From Microbacterium sp. SSM24 (GTDB lineage Bacteria > Actinomycetota > Actinomycetes > Actinomycetales > Microbacteriaceae), in the NCBI RefSeq assembly GCF_025989145.1, contig NZ_JAPDNQ010000001.1:1674001-1738000 (forward strand): a stretch of 64,000 nucleotides of DNA, written 5' to 3'. Positions within the stretch are counted from its first letter, which is position 1. Every line of letters begins with the position of its first letter. The notes beneath the pieces are model-generated. The model made no database searches. It was not told where the DNA came from and saw only the letters and a program-made list of their open reading frames with translations. This document shows, one piece after another, positions 44,401 through 52,931 of the stretch. The translations under genes and the position numbers were made by a program.

Positions 44401-45182
44401 TGGATGTCGCGTACGACGCGGACCGCGGATCTCTGTGGGCGCTGTGCGACGACGGCTGTGGCGGTGTGTACAACGAACTCAAGGTCGTGGGCGGCGACTT
44501 CGCCGTCGTGCACTCCTACGCGCGTCCTGCCGGGATGCCGAACCTCAACAACGAGGGCATGGCGATCGCGCCCGCCTCGACGTGCGCGGGCGGCATCCAG
44601 GAGGTCGTGTGGGCGGACGACGGCGACACCGACGGCTTCTCGCTGCGCTCGGGCACGCTTCCGTGCCCGACCACGGGAGGCCCGACCGACCCCGGCACCG
44701 ACCCCGGCACCGACCCCGGCACGGACCCGGGTACCGACCCGGGTACCGACCCGGGCACGGACCCCGCGGCGGACCCCGCGACCGACGGCCAGCTCACCGA
44801 CGCCACCCGCGGTGACGTGGCCGCGCCGGACTCCGCCGAGGCCGGCCAGACCATCACCGTCTACGTCGGCACGACCTACGCGGGCGACACCGTGTGGGTG
44901 TGGCTGCACTCGACGCCGATCCTGCTGGGCGCGTACGTGGTGGCCGCCGACGGCACCGTCACGGTGACGCTCCCCGCCGGGATCGACGCGGGAACGCACC
45001 GGATCGTCGTGCTCGACGCGGACGGCAACGTGCTCGGCTGGACCGAGGTCGCCGTGACCGAGGCGCTCGCCGCCACCGGTTCCACGCCGGGTCAGCTCGC
45101 CGGTTCGGCGGGGCTCGCGGCCGCCCTCCTCATCGCAGGAGTGGCGACCATGATCGTGCGCCGCCGCCGCGCACGCGCCTAG
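41487..45182 (+). CDS. Large lamin-tail-domain surface protein with a sortase-type C-terminus
   Basis: This 1231-residue secreted protein has a signal peptide (ASVAAVAALTVVLVPALAAAPASA) followed by an Ala/Pro-rich stretch. Five lamin-tail beta-sandwich repeats occupy residues about 65-760 (each starts near INEV and ends near WGRC or GAANxC). A beta-propeller-like region of the phytase-like esterase type spans about 765-1060 (GDVSGVAFDPNDPTVLWVAM; LEGITYVPD). A TDPG tandem repeat precedes an Ig-like domain. The C-terminus is LAATGSTPGQ, a hydrophobic helix and RRRRARA, as in LAXTG substrates of class E sortases. No nuclease or hydrolase active site was recognised. It may be an adhesin or envelope protein. 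Confidence 0.82.
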   Translation: MRSRMPSRARSRASVAAVAALTVVLVPALAAAPASAAALAAAPLAAAPASAAPLEAAPAAAAPALVINEVNSNPDDWFELANPTSGDIDLSGLWYVDSGTEDATHWVALSGTVPAGGVLAVDSTVGLGKGDSVSIHQGDKAAFDAGTAVLVDTVTWPDGVHATSMGLCTPASTALVAMTPTKGAANECAAVAVEDIRINEVFSAGADFVELVNIGDAPVDIAGWTAVDGDPTHTPLTLATASTVIEPGGYYVFHPDDATEFPAGGFGLGKGDSVTIALPDGTEVDTTTWPADAHATPSWGRCPEGEGPFVTTNAATPGVANDCPAVPGADVIRINEVSSDPQDWVELVNTGTAAVDVSGWLLSDNARLSDPTHLQPLAAGTSIAAGGFLRVDYTAAGLGKGDEANLYLPDDATRVDTTTWPADTHATTWGRCPDGSGAFQSTTPTPGAANVCTVTPPPALDPNWDDIEINEIASLNAGDPGSPGFGDAVELANTGAYDVSIQGWYQTDSGAATGASPLTLADLKVWDGDSLEPATSWIVPAGGYVAFSSKKGLSGEGDAVKIYGPGPDAASRQLIDEQAYGDGDAGVSDSYESDARASAACPDGSDEFWRVTVNSFGRDNSEACETKSRRLDTTVLLNEVSNVGGKAELLNAGTSPVDIAGWELVDSDGDVLHTVPVLTTLAAGAFYVAENLTGLESIDSLTIRSTTGASVVGHTWYEDGIASYSRCEVFGSVTYIETPTATWGAANACPALQTETWPGASAVKVVDAVDAFTDLDANDEGDVSGVAFDPNDPTVLWVAMNKGRLFKMHLVDGLYTTFPEWDGGIPVRFADGGGELDAEGVTVGPDGAVYLTSERDNLRAKSTSYNKVARYDVSAVTAATTELVATHEWDVNGFVQTGTNLGLEGITYVPDAFLVKSGWKVGGAAYTAAAYPTPGLFVTAVEGTGALHFFSLPVGGAPVEVKVEASGFPWSMDVAYDADRGSLWALCDDGCGGVYNELKVVGGDFAVVHSYARPAGMPNLNNEGMAIAPASTCAGGIQEVVWADDGDTDGFSLRSGTLPCPTTGGPTDPGTDPGTDPGTDPGTDPGTDPGTDPAADPATDGQLTDATRGDVAAPDSAEAGQTITVYVGTTYAGDTVWVWLHSTPILLGAYVVAADGTVTVTLPAGIDAGTHRIVVLDADGNVLGWTEVAVTEALAATGSTPGQLAGSAGLAAALLIAGVATMIVRRRRARA

Positions 45183-45189
45183 AAACGGA

Positions 45190-45231
45190 CGGATGCCGCG
45201 CCCCCGCCGACGCGCGGGGGCGCGGCATCCG
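45190..45231 (+). terminator. Strong hairpin terminator
   Basis: Perfect 18-bp stem (CGGATGCCGCGCCCCCGC and its complement) with a six-base loop, eight bases after the surface-protein stop. Confidence 0.8.
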
Positions 45232-45277
45232 CTCGACCGACGATCTCGGGACATGCGCGAGAGGCACCCGGACATGC

Positions 45278-45306
45278 GAATGGCCGCTCCCCAGAAGCGG
45301 CCATTC
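45278..45306. terminator. Perfect 11-bp hairpin
   Basis: GAATGGCCGCT and its complement around a seven-base loop (CCCCAGA). It could terminate either convergent transcript. Confidence 0.55.
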
Positions 45307-45517
45307 TCACGAGTGGGACGGATCCCGCCGCCCCCAGCGACAGGATCGTCCGACCGTCCCCACGGCCCTCGTCCCTCGCGGTGCCGGGGCCCTTCCCCGA
45401 GTCCGGCATCGCTTGGTGATATCGATCCTGCCGGGCGAAGCGCAAGGCGAGCGCAAGACGAGTGCAACGGTTCCCGAAAACACCTCCGACGTGCGCACGA
45501 CCGAGCCAGATCACGCC

Positions 45518-45571
45518 AGTCGCCAAGCCACGCCGGTCAGCGTCACCCCCGAACGGCGTGTCTTGGCGACT
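45518..45571. repeat. Intergenic inverted repeat with 17-base arms
   Basis: AGTCGCCAAGCCACGCC and its complement with one mismatch enclose a 20-base centre, 19 bases beyond the end of the minus-strand hydrolase gene. A terminator or structural repeat is possible. Confidence 0.7.
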
Positions 45572-45589
45572 CGAGGGGAAGACCGGGGC

Positions 45590-46477
<888 letters not shown>

Positions 46478-46538
46478 CTAGGCGGCGGCATCCGTCGGGT
46501 CCAGGGGTTGACGAGCGCGCGCGGGTGAACACGCGGTG

Positions 46539-47711
46539 TCACGCGTCGCGCGCGGCTCCCGAGGACGGAGTGACGGTGAAGATCGTGGGCGCGGAGAACC
46601 CGGATGCCGCGAACGCCGAGGTGACGGCATCCGTCAGCTCCTCGACCCGCTCACGGGCGACGAGCGCGATCGCCGCGCCGCCGAATCCGCCGCCGGTCAT
46701 GCGCGCGCCGACGGCGCCCGCCGCGAGCGACGCCTCGACGGCGGTGTCGAGCTCGGGCACGGAGATCTCGAAGTCGTCGCGCATCGACGCGTGCGAGGCC
46801 ACGAGAAGGTCGCCGATGGCGGTCGGGCCGTCCTCGCGAAGCGCGCGCACGGTGTCGAGCACGCGCTGGTTCTCGGTGACGATGTGACGGACCCGGCGGA
46901 AGGTGACATCGTCCATCAGCGCGTGCGCCCGGGGAAGGTCGGCGGGGGTCACGTCGCGCAGCGCGGGAACGCCCAGGAGGGCGGCACCGCGCTCGCACGA
47001 GGCGCGGCGCTCGCCGTAGCCTCCGGTGGCGTGCGAATGCTTCACGCCGGTGTCGATCACGACGAGCTCCAGTCCCGCCGGCGCGAAGCCCAGCTCGACG
47101 ACCTCGGTGCGGAGCGTGCGGCAGTCCAGGAAGATCGCGGCGTCGGCGCGACCGAGCATCGACGCCATCTGGTCCATGATCCCGGTGGGGGCGCCGACGG
47201 CTTCGTTCTCGGCGGTGCGTCCCGCGCGGGCCAGGTCGACCCGATCGACGTCGAGCGCCCAGGTCTCGGCGAGGGCAGCCGCGGTCGCACCCTCGATCGC
47301 GGCGGACGACGACAGCCCGGCTCCGACCGGGACGTCGGACGCGAACGCGAGATCGACGCCGGCGAGATCCGTCCGGCCGGTGAGTCGCTGCAGCGCCCAG
47401 GCCACGCCGAGGGGGTACCGCGCCCACTCGACGACCTCGTCGCGCCGCGCCGGGAAGGTCGGGTCGAGCGCGCTCAGGGGCAGTTCGACGACGCCGTCGT
47501 CGAACGTCGAGGCGACGCGGATCACGCCGTCCTCGCGCGGCGCCAGCGCGACGTGCGTGCGGTGCTCGATGGCGAACGGCAGTACGAAGCCGTCGTTGTA
47601 GTCCGTGTGCTCGCCGATGAGGTTCGCCCGGCCGGGAGCCGACCACGTGCCGACCGGCTCCCTGCCGAAGCGCTCGCCGAACAGCGCGCGGGCCGCGGCG
47701 GCCGCGGTCAC
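46539..47711 (-). CDS. galK: Galactokinase
   Basis: This 390-residue GHMP kinase has the galactokinase signature GTWSAPGRANLIGEHTDYNDGFVLP, the ATP loop VPVGAGLSSSAAIEGA and the third motif GARMTGGGFGGAAIAL. It phosphorylates alpha-D-galactose in the Leloir pathway. The start is a GTG that overlaps the galT stop by four bases, so the pair is translationally coupled. No galE lies in the window. Confidence 0.96.
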   Translation of the reverse strand: MTAAAAARALFGERFGREPVGTWSAPGRANLIGEHTDYNDGFVLPFAIEHRTHVALAPREDGVIRVASTFDDGVVELPLSALDPTFPARRDEVVEWARYPLGVAWALQRLTGRTDLAGVDLAFASDVPVGAGLSSSAAIEGATAAALAETWALDVDRVDLARAGRTAENEAVGAPTGIMDQMASMLGRADAAIFLDCRTLRTEVVELGFAPAGLELVVIDTGVKHSHATGGYGERRASCERGAALLGVPALRDVTPADLPRAHALMDDVTFRRVRHIVTENQRVLDTVRALREDGPTAIGDLLVASHASMRDDFEISVPELDTAVEASLAAGAVGARMTGGGFGGAAIALVARERVEELTDAVTSAFAASGFSAPTIFTVTPSSGAARDA

Positions 47712-48883
47712 AGGGTCACCTCGGGGATCGCGGCGACCGCCTCCCGCAGGCGGGTTGCGGCGGACTCCGGCGGGACGTCGCCGATCCAGGCGCCCATCGC
47801 CGCCTCGGAGCCGGCGAGGAACTTGAGCTTGTCAGCGGCGCGGCGCGGCGAGGTCAGCTGCAGGTTCAGACGCACGGTGTCGCGTCCGCGGTGGACCGGA
47901 GCCTGATGCCACGCGGCGATGTACGGGGTCTCGGACTCGTACAGGGCGTCCACGCCGCGAAGCAGGCGCAGGTAGAGCGGAGCGAGCTCGTTCCGCTCGG
48001 CATCCGTCGTCTCGGCGATGTCGGCGACGTGACGGTGCGGGAGCACGTGCACCTCGAGCGGCCAGCGCGCTGCGAAGGGCACGAATGCGGTCCAGTGCTC
48101 GCCGGAGAGGATGACGCGGTCCGACGCGAGTTCGAACTCGAGGATCCGCTCGAACAGGTCGGCGCCCTCGCGCTCGATCGAGGCCAGCAGGCCGGCCGTG
48201 CGCGGCGTGATGTAGGGGTAGGCGTAGATCTGCCCGTGCGGGTGGGGGAGCGTCACGCCGATGGCCTCGCCGCGATTCTCGAACGGGAACACCTGCTCGA
48301 CGCCGGGAAGTGCCGAGAGCGCGGCGGTGCGGTCGGCCCACGCCTCGATCACGGTGCGGGCGCGGGTGGCGGTCTGCGTGCCGAACGAGCCGGAGTGCTC
48401 GGGGCTGAAGCACACGACCTCGCAGCGTCCGACGGAGGTGCGCGTGCGGCCGAGGCCGGGGGTGTCGAGATCGGCGAGATCGCGGGGAGCGTCGAGTCCG
48501 GCCGGAACGCCGTCGTGCGCGGCGGCGAGAGCGGGACCGAACGATGGCGACTTGTTCTCGAACACGGCGACGTCGTAGCGCGAGGGGATCTCGGACGGGT
48601 TCGTCGCCGTCTGCGGCGCGAGCGGGTCGAGGTGGGCCGGGGGGAGGAAGGCGCGGTTCTGCCGCGCGGCGGCGATCGACACCCAGTCGCCGGTGAGCAC
48701 GTCGCGGCGCATCGTCGCGGTGTCCGGGCGCGGGGCGAACTCGCGCGCGTCGACGGCGCGCTCGGCGCCGAGGGTCGTGCCGGGGTCGTCGTAGTAGATC
48801 AACTCGCGGCCGTCGGCCAGGCGAGTGGGGCGCTTGACCACGCCGGCGCCGAGGATCTGGGACCGCAACTCCTGCATGTTCAC
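47708..48883 (-). CDS. galT: Galactose-1-phosphate uridylyltransferase
   Basis: This 391-residue type-1 GalT has the active-site HPHGQIYAYPYI and an upstream CFSPEHSGSF segment. It exchanges UMP between UDP-glucose and galactose 1-phosphate. The GTG at 48883 was chosen over the in-frame ATG at 48877: TACCGT lies exactly six bases upstream and no ribosome site exists, so the mRNA is probably leaderless. A palindromic operator overlaps the start codon. It is the first gene of galT-galK and divergent from a LacI gene. Confidence 0.94.
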   Translation of the reverse strand: MNMQELRSQILGAGVVKRPTRLADGRELIYYDDPGTTLGAERAVDAREFAPRPDTATMRRDVLTGDWVSIAAARQNRAFLPPAHLDPLAPQTATNPSEIPSRYDVAVFENKSPSFGPALAAAHDGVPAGLDAPRDLADLDTPGLGRTRTSVGRCEVVCFSPEHSGSFGTQTATRARTVIEAWADRTAALSALPGVEQVFPFENRGEAIGVTLPHPHGQIYAYPYITPRTAGLLASIEREGADLFERILEFELASDRVILSGEHWTAFVPFAARWPLEVHVLPHRHVADIAETTDAERNELAPLYLRLLRGVDALYESETPYIAAWHQAPVHRGRDTVRLNLQLTSPRRAADKLKFLAGSEAAMGAWIGDVPPESAATRLREAVAAIPEVTL

Positions 48884-48890
48884 GTCAACA
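48877..48890. promoter_or_regulatory. LacI-type operator overlapping the galT start
   Basis: TGTTCACGTCAACA is palindromic at 6 of 7 paired positions and covers the galT start codon and the -10 edge. Confidence 0.65.
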
Positions 48891-48907
48891 CGGTAGCAAG
48901 GCGACCG

Positions 48908-48921
48908 TGGTAACGTCAACA
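48908..48921. promoter_or_regulatory. Second LacI-type operator between galT and the regulator
   Basis: TGGTAACGTCAACA shares 12 of 14 bases with the first site. The centres are 31 bases apart, about three helical turns, so both could be bound on the same DNA face. Confidence 0.6.
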
Positions 48922-48967
48922 TCCGGCGGCCTGCAGGAGTTATGCGCCGCCGGGGCGAGGAGGCGAG

Positions 48968-49966
48968 ATGGAGCGACGGGTCTCGATGGCCGACGTGGCC
49001 CGCATCGCGGGCGTCTCGGGCCAGACCGTCTCGCGGGTCGTGAACGACAGCCCGCGGGTCGACCCCGCCACCCGCACGCGCGTCGAGTCCGCGATGGCTC
49101 AGCTCGGCTACCGGCCGCATCGCGCCGCCCGCGCGTTGCGCACCGGCCGCACCCAGACGATCGGCCTGGTCGTGTCGACGCTCGCCACGGTGGGCAACTC
49201 CCGAATGCTGCAGGCGGTGGCGGATGCCGCGGCCGCCCGCGGCTACGCGCTCACCGTCGTGACGCTCGGCGCCGCGCCCGACGTCGCCTCGGCCTTCGAG
49301 CGGTTGAGCGAGCAGGGCGTCGACGGCGCGGTCGTGCTCAACGAGGCGACGGCCGCCGCGCGCGGCATCGCGGCCCCACGCGGACTGCGTCTCGTCGTCG
49401 TGGACGCCCCGTCGGGCACCCCGGGAGTCGGCGTGGTGCAGTCCGACCACGCCGCGGGCGCCCGCGCGGCCACCGCCCACCTGCTGAGCCTCGGCCACGG
49501 CACCGTCCACCACATCGCGGGACCGGTCGGATCGTTCGCGGCAGGCGAGCGCGAGCGGGGCTGGCGCGAAGCGCTCGGCGCCGCCGGGCGCGACGCCCCG
49601 CCCGTCCTGCGCGGAGACTGGACCGCGGCATCCGGTCACTCGGCGGGCACGGCGCTCGCGGCCGACCCCGCCGTCACGGCGGTGTTCGCCGCGAACGACC
49701 AGACCGCGCTCGGCGCGATCCGCGCCTTCGCCGACGCGGGCCGCTCGGTGCCGGGCGCCGTGTCGGTGGTGGGGTTCGACGACATCGCGGATGCCGCGGA
49801 CTACCGCCCGCCGCTCACGACCGTGCGCCAGGACTTCGACCGTCTCGGCGAGCTCGCCGTCACCGCGCTCGTCGAAGCCATCGAGGGCGGCGCGACCGCC
49901 TTCCACACCGTGCCGACCGCCCTCACCGTGCGAGCCAGCACGGCCGCGCCCCGCCCTGCGCGCTGA
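48968..49966 (+). CDS. LacI family regulator, probable repressor of galTK
   Basis: This 332-residue protein has helix-turn-helix SMADVARIAGVSGQTVSRVVND, hinge RAARALRTGRT and a sugar-binding domain. A GAGGAGGCGAG ribosome site lies before the ATG. It is divergent from galT across two ACGTCAACA-containing operators, making it the best candidate galactose-responsive repressor. Confidence 0.88.
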   Translation: MERRVSMADVARIAGVSGQTVSRVVNDSPRVDPATRTRVESAMAQLGYRPHRAARALRTGRTQTIGLVVSTLATVGNSRMLQAVADAAAARGYALTVVTLGAAPDVASAFERLSEQGVDGAVVLNEATAAARGIAAPRGLRLVVVDAPSGTPGVGVVQSDHAAGARAATAHLLSLGHGTVHHIAGPVGSFAAGERERGWREALGAAGRDAPPVLRGDWTAASGHSAGTALAADPAVTAVFAANDQTALGAIRAFADAGRSVPGAVSVVGFDDIADAADYRPPLTTVRQDFDRLGELAVTALVEAIEGGATAFHTVPTALTVRASTAAPRPAR

Positions 49967-49969
49967 CCC

Positions 49970-51004
49970 TCACGCGCGCGGCGGGGTGCTGCCGCGCACG
50001 ATGACCTCCACGGGGAGCGGCGGGGACGCGGCATCCCATTCCGGCTCGACGACCGCGCGCACCGCCCGGTAGCCGAGCTCGTCGAGCGGGACCCGCACCG
50101 TGGTCAGGCCGGGCGCGGCATCCTGCGCCGACGCGATGTCGTCGAACCCGGCGACCGCGACGTCCGGACCGACCTCGCGCCCCGCCTCGCGCAGCGCCGA
50201 CATGATGCCGATCGCCACGACATCGCGGATGCCGACCACGACCGTGCCCGCAGCGACGCCCGTCTCGATCAGGCCCTGCGCGCTCGCGTAGCCCGCATCC
50301 CGCGTGAACCCCGCGCGGCGCACCTCGAGGATCGCACCGCCCTGCCGCGTGAAGCCCTCGGTGAAGCCGGTCACGCGGTCGTCGAACGTGCGGATGCCCT
50401 CGTCGGCGGCGACGATCACGGCCTCGCGGTAGCCGAGGCTCGCGAGCGTGGCGCCCAGCTCCGCTGCGCCGGCACGCTCGTCGGTGCCGACGGTCCGCAG
50501 GCCGGGACTTCGGCGACCCAGCACCACGACCCGCCCCCCGGTGCCCGAGAGGGCCTCGAGTTCGGTCTGCAGGTCGGCGGCATCCGGCCCCTCGGTGCGG
50601 GAGGCGCCGAGGATCAGCCCGCGGGGGCGCTGACCCCGCAGAGCCCGCACCACGGCCACTTCGCGCTGCGGATCACGCCCGGTCACGGCGATCGTCACGA
50701 CCAGGCCCGCCTCCTCCGCGCCGCGCGCGACGCCTGCCGCCAGCTGACCGAACGCGGGATCGGCGATGTCTGCGACGACGAGACCGACGACCGCGGAGGT
50801 TCCGCGCGCCGTCGCCTGGGCGGAGAGGTTGGCGGTGTAGCCGAGGATCTCGGCCGCGGCCTCGACCCGCTCGCGGTAGCTCTCAGCCACCTTGCGGGTC
50901 GAACCGTTGAGCACGCGGGAGGCGGTCGCCAGCGACACACCGGCCTCGCGTGCGACGTCATGCAATGTTGCTGCGCCTCGGGCAGGCGCGTGCATCTCGC
51001 TCAC
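49970..51004 (-). CDS. LacI family transcriptional regulator
   Basis: This 344-residue protein has helix-turn-helix TLHDVAREAGVSLATASRVLNG and a periplasmic-binding-protein-like domain. It converges on the gal regulator with only three bases between stop codons. The GTG at 51004 lies six bases after TAGAAT on its strand, indicating a leaderless mRNA. No operator or hydrolase gene is adjacent, so its target is unknown. The first gene upstream is phosphoglucomutase in the same direction. Confidence 0.88.
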   Translation of the reverse strand: MSEMHAPARGAATLHDVAREAGVSLATASRVLNGSTRKVAESYRERVEAAAEILGYTANLSAQATARGTSAVVGLVVADIADPAFGQLAAGVARGAEEAGLVVTIAVTGRDPQREVAVVRALRGQRPRGLILGASRTEGPDAADLQTELEALSGTGGRVVVLGRRSPGLRTVGTDERAGAAELGATLASLGYREAVIVAADEGIRTFDDRVTGFTEGFTRQGGAILEVRRAGFTRDAGYASAQGLIETGVAAGTVVVGIRDVVAIGIMSALREAGREVGPDVAVAGFDDIASAQDAAPGLTTVRVPLDELGYRAVRAVVEPEWDAASPPLPVEVIVRGSTPPRA

Positions 51005-51065
51005 GGCCAGATTCTAGGCCTCGAATCGCCGCCCGGTCAGGGGTGTCCGCGACGGGGGGCCGCGC

Positions 51066-52706
51066 TCAGCCGCCGAGCGCCGCCGAGACGACCGCGCGCG
51101 CCTCTTCCTGCACCTCGGCAAGGTGGTCGGGACCCTTGAGGGACTCGGCGTAGAGCTTGTAGACGTCCTCGGTGCCCGACGGGCGCGCGGCGAACCACGC
51201 GTGCTCGGTCTGCACCTTGAGTCCGCCGATCGCCGCGCCGTTGCCGGGCGCGTGCGACAGCTTCGCCGTGATCGGCTCGCCGGCGAGTTCGGTGGCGGTG
51301 ACGGCCTCGGGGGCGAGCTTGCCGAGCGTGGCCTTCTGCGCGGGAGTGGCCGGCGCATCCACCCGCTGATAGGCCGACGAGCCGAACTCGGCCTCGAGCT
51401 CGGCGTACCGCTGCGACGGCGTCTTGCCCGTCACCGCCAGGATCTCGGCCGCGAGCAGGCACAGCAGGATGCCGTCCTTGTCGGTCGTCCACACGGTGCC
51501 GTCCGTGCGGAGGAACGACGCACCCGCGGACTCCTCGCCGCCGAACGCGACCGAGCCGTCGAGCAGACCCGGAACGAACCACTTGAACCCGACCGGCACC
51601 TCGAGCAGGGAGCGACCGAGCGACGCGGCGACCCGGTCGATGATCATCGACGAGACGAGGGTCTTCCCGACCGCGGCATCCGTGGGCCAGTTCGGCCGGT
51701 GCGCGTAAAGGTAGTCGATCGCGACCGCGAGGTAGTGGTTCGGGTTCATGAGCCCGGCGTCGGGGGTGACGATGCCGTGGCGGTCGGCGTCGGCGTCGTT
51801 TCCGGTGAGGATGTCGTAGTCGTGGCGGCGCGCGACCAGGCTGGCCATGGCCGACGGCGACGAGGGATCCATGCGGATCTTCTCGTCCCAGTCGAGGGTC
51901 ATGAACCGCCAGGTCGGGTCGACGTCGGGGTTCACGACGGTCAGGTCGAGACCGTGCACCTCGGCGATGAGCGCCCAGTACTCCACGGACGCACCGCCCA
52001 GCGGGTCGGCGCCGATGCGCACCCCGGCGTTGCGGATGGCCTCGACGTCGATGATGTTCGCGAGGTCGCGCACGTAGGCGTCGCGGAAGTCGTAGTCGCC
52101 CAGCGCGTCGCCGTCGATGTCCTTGAACGGCGTCCTCGCGATGCCCGCGAGGCCTCCGGCGATGAGCTCGTTCGCCCGATCGGCGATCCACCCGGTCGCG
52201 TCGGTGTCGGCGGGTCCGCCGTTCGGCGGGTTGTACTTGAACCCGCCGTCTCGGGGCGGGTTGTGGCTGGGAGTCACGACGATGCCGTCGGCGCGGCCCG
52301 GATCCGCGGCATCCCGTCCCCGGTTGTAGGCGAGGATCGCGTGGCTGAGGGCCGGCGTCGGCACCCACGAGTCGCGGGAGTCCACCCGCACGTCGATGCC
52401 GTTCGCGACCAGCACCTCGATCGCGCTGCGCTCGGCGGGCAGCGACAGGCCGTGGGTGTCCCGGCCGAGGAAGAGCGGACCCTCGATGCCCTGCGACCGG
52501 CGGTAGTCGACGATCGCCTGGGTCGTGGCGAGGATGTGGTTCTCGTTGAAGCTCGCGGAGAGCGACGAGCCGCGGTGGCCGCTCGTGCCGAACGCGACGC
52601 GCTGCTCGGGCACCTCGGGATCGGGGGCGACGTCGTAGTAGGCGGAGATCAGCTCATCGATGTCGATGAGGTCGGATGCTTCGGCGGGCTGTCCTGCGCG
52701 ACTCAT
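51066..52706 (-). CDS. pgm: Phosphoglucomutase (alpha-D-glucose phosphate-specific)
   Basis: This 546-residue alpha-D-phosphohexomutase has the catalytic serine loop VVTPSHNPPRDGGFKYN, the metal loop TGNDADADRHG, the sugar-binding FGGEESAGASFLR and the phosphate-binding AARPSGTEDVYK. It interconverts glucose 1-phosphate and glucose 6-phosphate, which links the Leloir products of the neighbouring gal genes to glycolysis. CAGACT lies six bases upstream of the ATG, a weak fit to the leaderless pattern seen nearby. Confidence 0.95.
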   Translation of the reverse strand: MSRAGQPAEASDLIDIDELISAYYDVAPDPEVPEQRVAFGTSGHRGSSLSASFNENHILATTQAIVDYRRSQGIEGPLFLGRDTHGLSLPAERSAIEVLVANGIDVRVDSRDSWVPTPALSHAILAYNRGRDAADPGRADGIVVTPSHNPPRDGGFKYNPPNGGPADTDATGWIADRANELIAGGLAGIARTPFKDIDGDALGDYDFRDAYVRDLANIIDVEAIRNAGVRIGADPLGGASVEYWALIAEVHGLDLTVVNPDVDPTWRFMTLDWDEKIRMDPSSPSAMASLVARRHDYDILTGNDADADRHGIVTPDAGLMNPNHYLAVAIDYLYAHRPNWPTDAAVGKTLVSSMIIDRVAASLGRSLLEVPVGFKWFVPGLLDGSVAFGGEESAGASFLRTDGTVWTTDKDGILLCLLAAEILAVTGKTPSQRYAELEAEFGSSAYQRVDAPATPAQKATLGKLAPEAVTATELAGEPITAKLSHAPGNGAAIGGLKVQTEHAWFAARPSGTEDVYKLYAESLKGPDHLAEVQEEARAVVSAALGG

Positions 52707-52812
52707 GGGTCCAGTCTGCCCGGTCGCGGGGGTCCTGTCGCGGCCTTGACGCCGGAAGTCCGCGGGGCGCGGCCCGATGGCGCCCCACCGCGGCGCCGGA
52801 TGGCGCCCGATC

Positions 52813-52916
52813 GCGGCGCATAACTCCTGCACCTCGCCGGCGCGGGAACAGGGGATGCCCGCATTTCTGCGGGACTCGGGGCGCTCGGATGCCGAAGTGC
52901 AGGAGTTATGCGCCGC
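52813..52916. repeat. Long inverted repeat with 20-base perfect arms at the pheA promoter
   Basis: GCGGCGCATAACTCCTGCAC and its exact complement enclose 64 bases. The right arm ends two bases before the TAGGCT -10 element of pheA, so it overlaps the -35 region. A 19-base copy of one arm recurs at 48932-48950. Confidence 0.85.
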
Positions 52917-52931
52917 ACTAGGCTGGCACCC

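Larger units (their letters stand above)
45232..45589. other. Non-coding stretch of about 360 bases between convergent genes
   Basis: No supported reading frame is seen. It holds the duplicated phrase GACATGCG, a perfect 11-bp hairpin and a longer inverted repeat near the hydrolase gene (both listed separately). The rest has no feature I can name. A small RNA is possible, but there is no positive evidence for one. Confidence 0.5.

Noticed and set aside
41205..45467. A 1420-codon open frame on the minus strand opposite the surface protein
   Set aside because: It is a His/Arg/Val-rich antisense shadow with no recognisable domain. The plus-strand protein has a signal peptide, repeats and a sorting signal.
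45232..45589. Small RNA gene or short protein gene in the largest non-coding gap
   Set aside because: There are hairpins but no promoter, ribosome site or coding bias that I can support.
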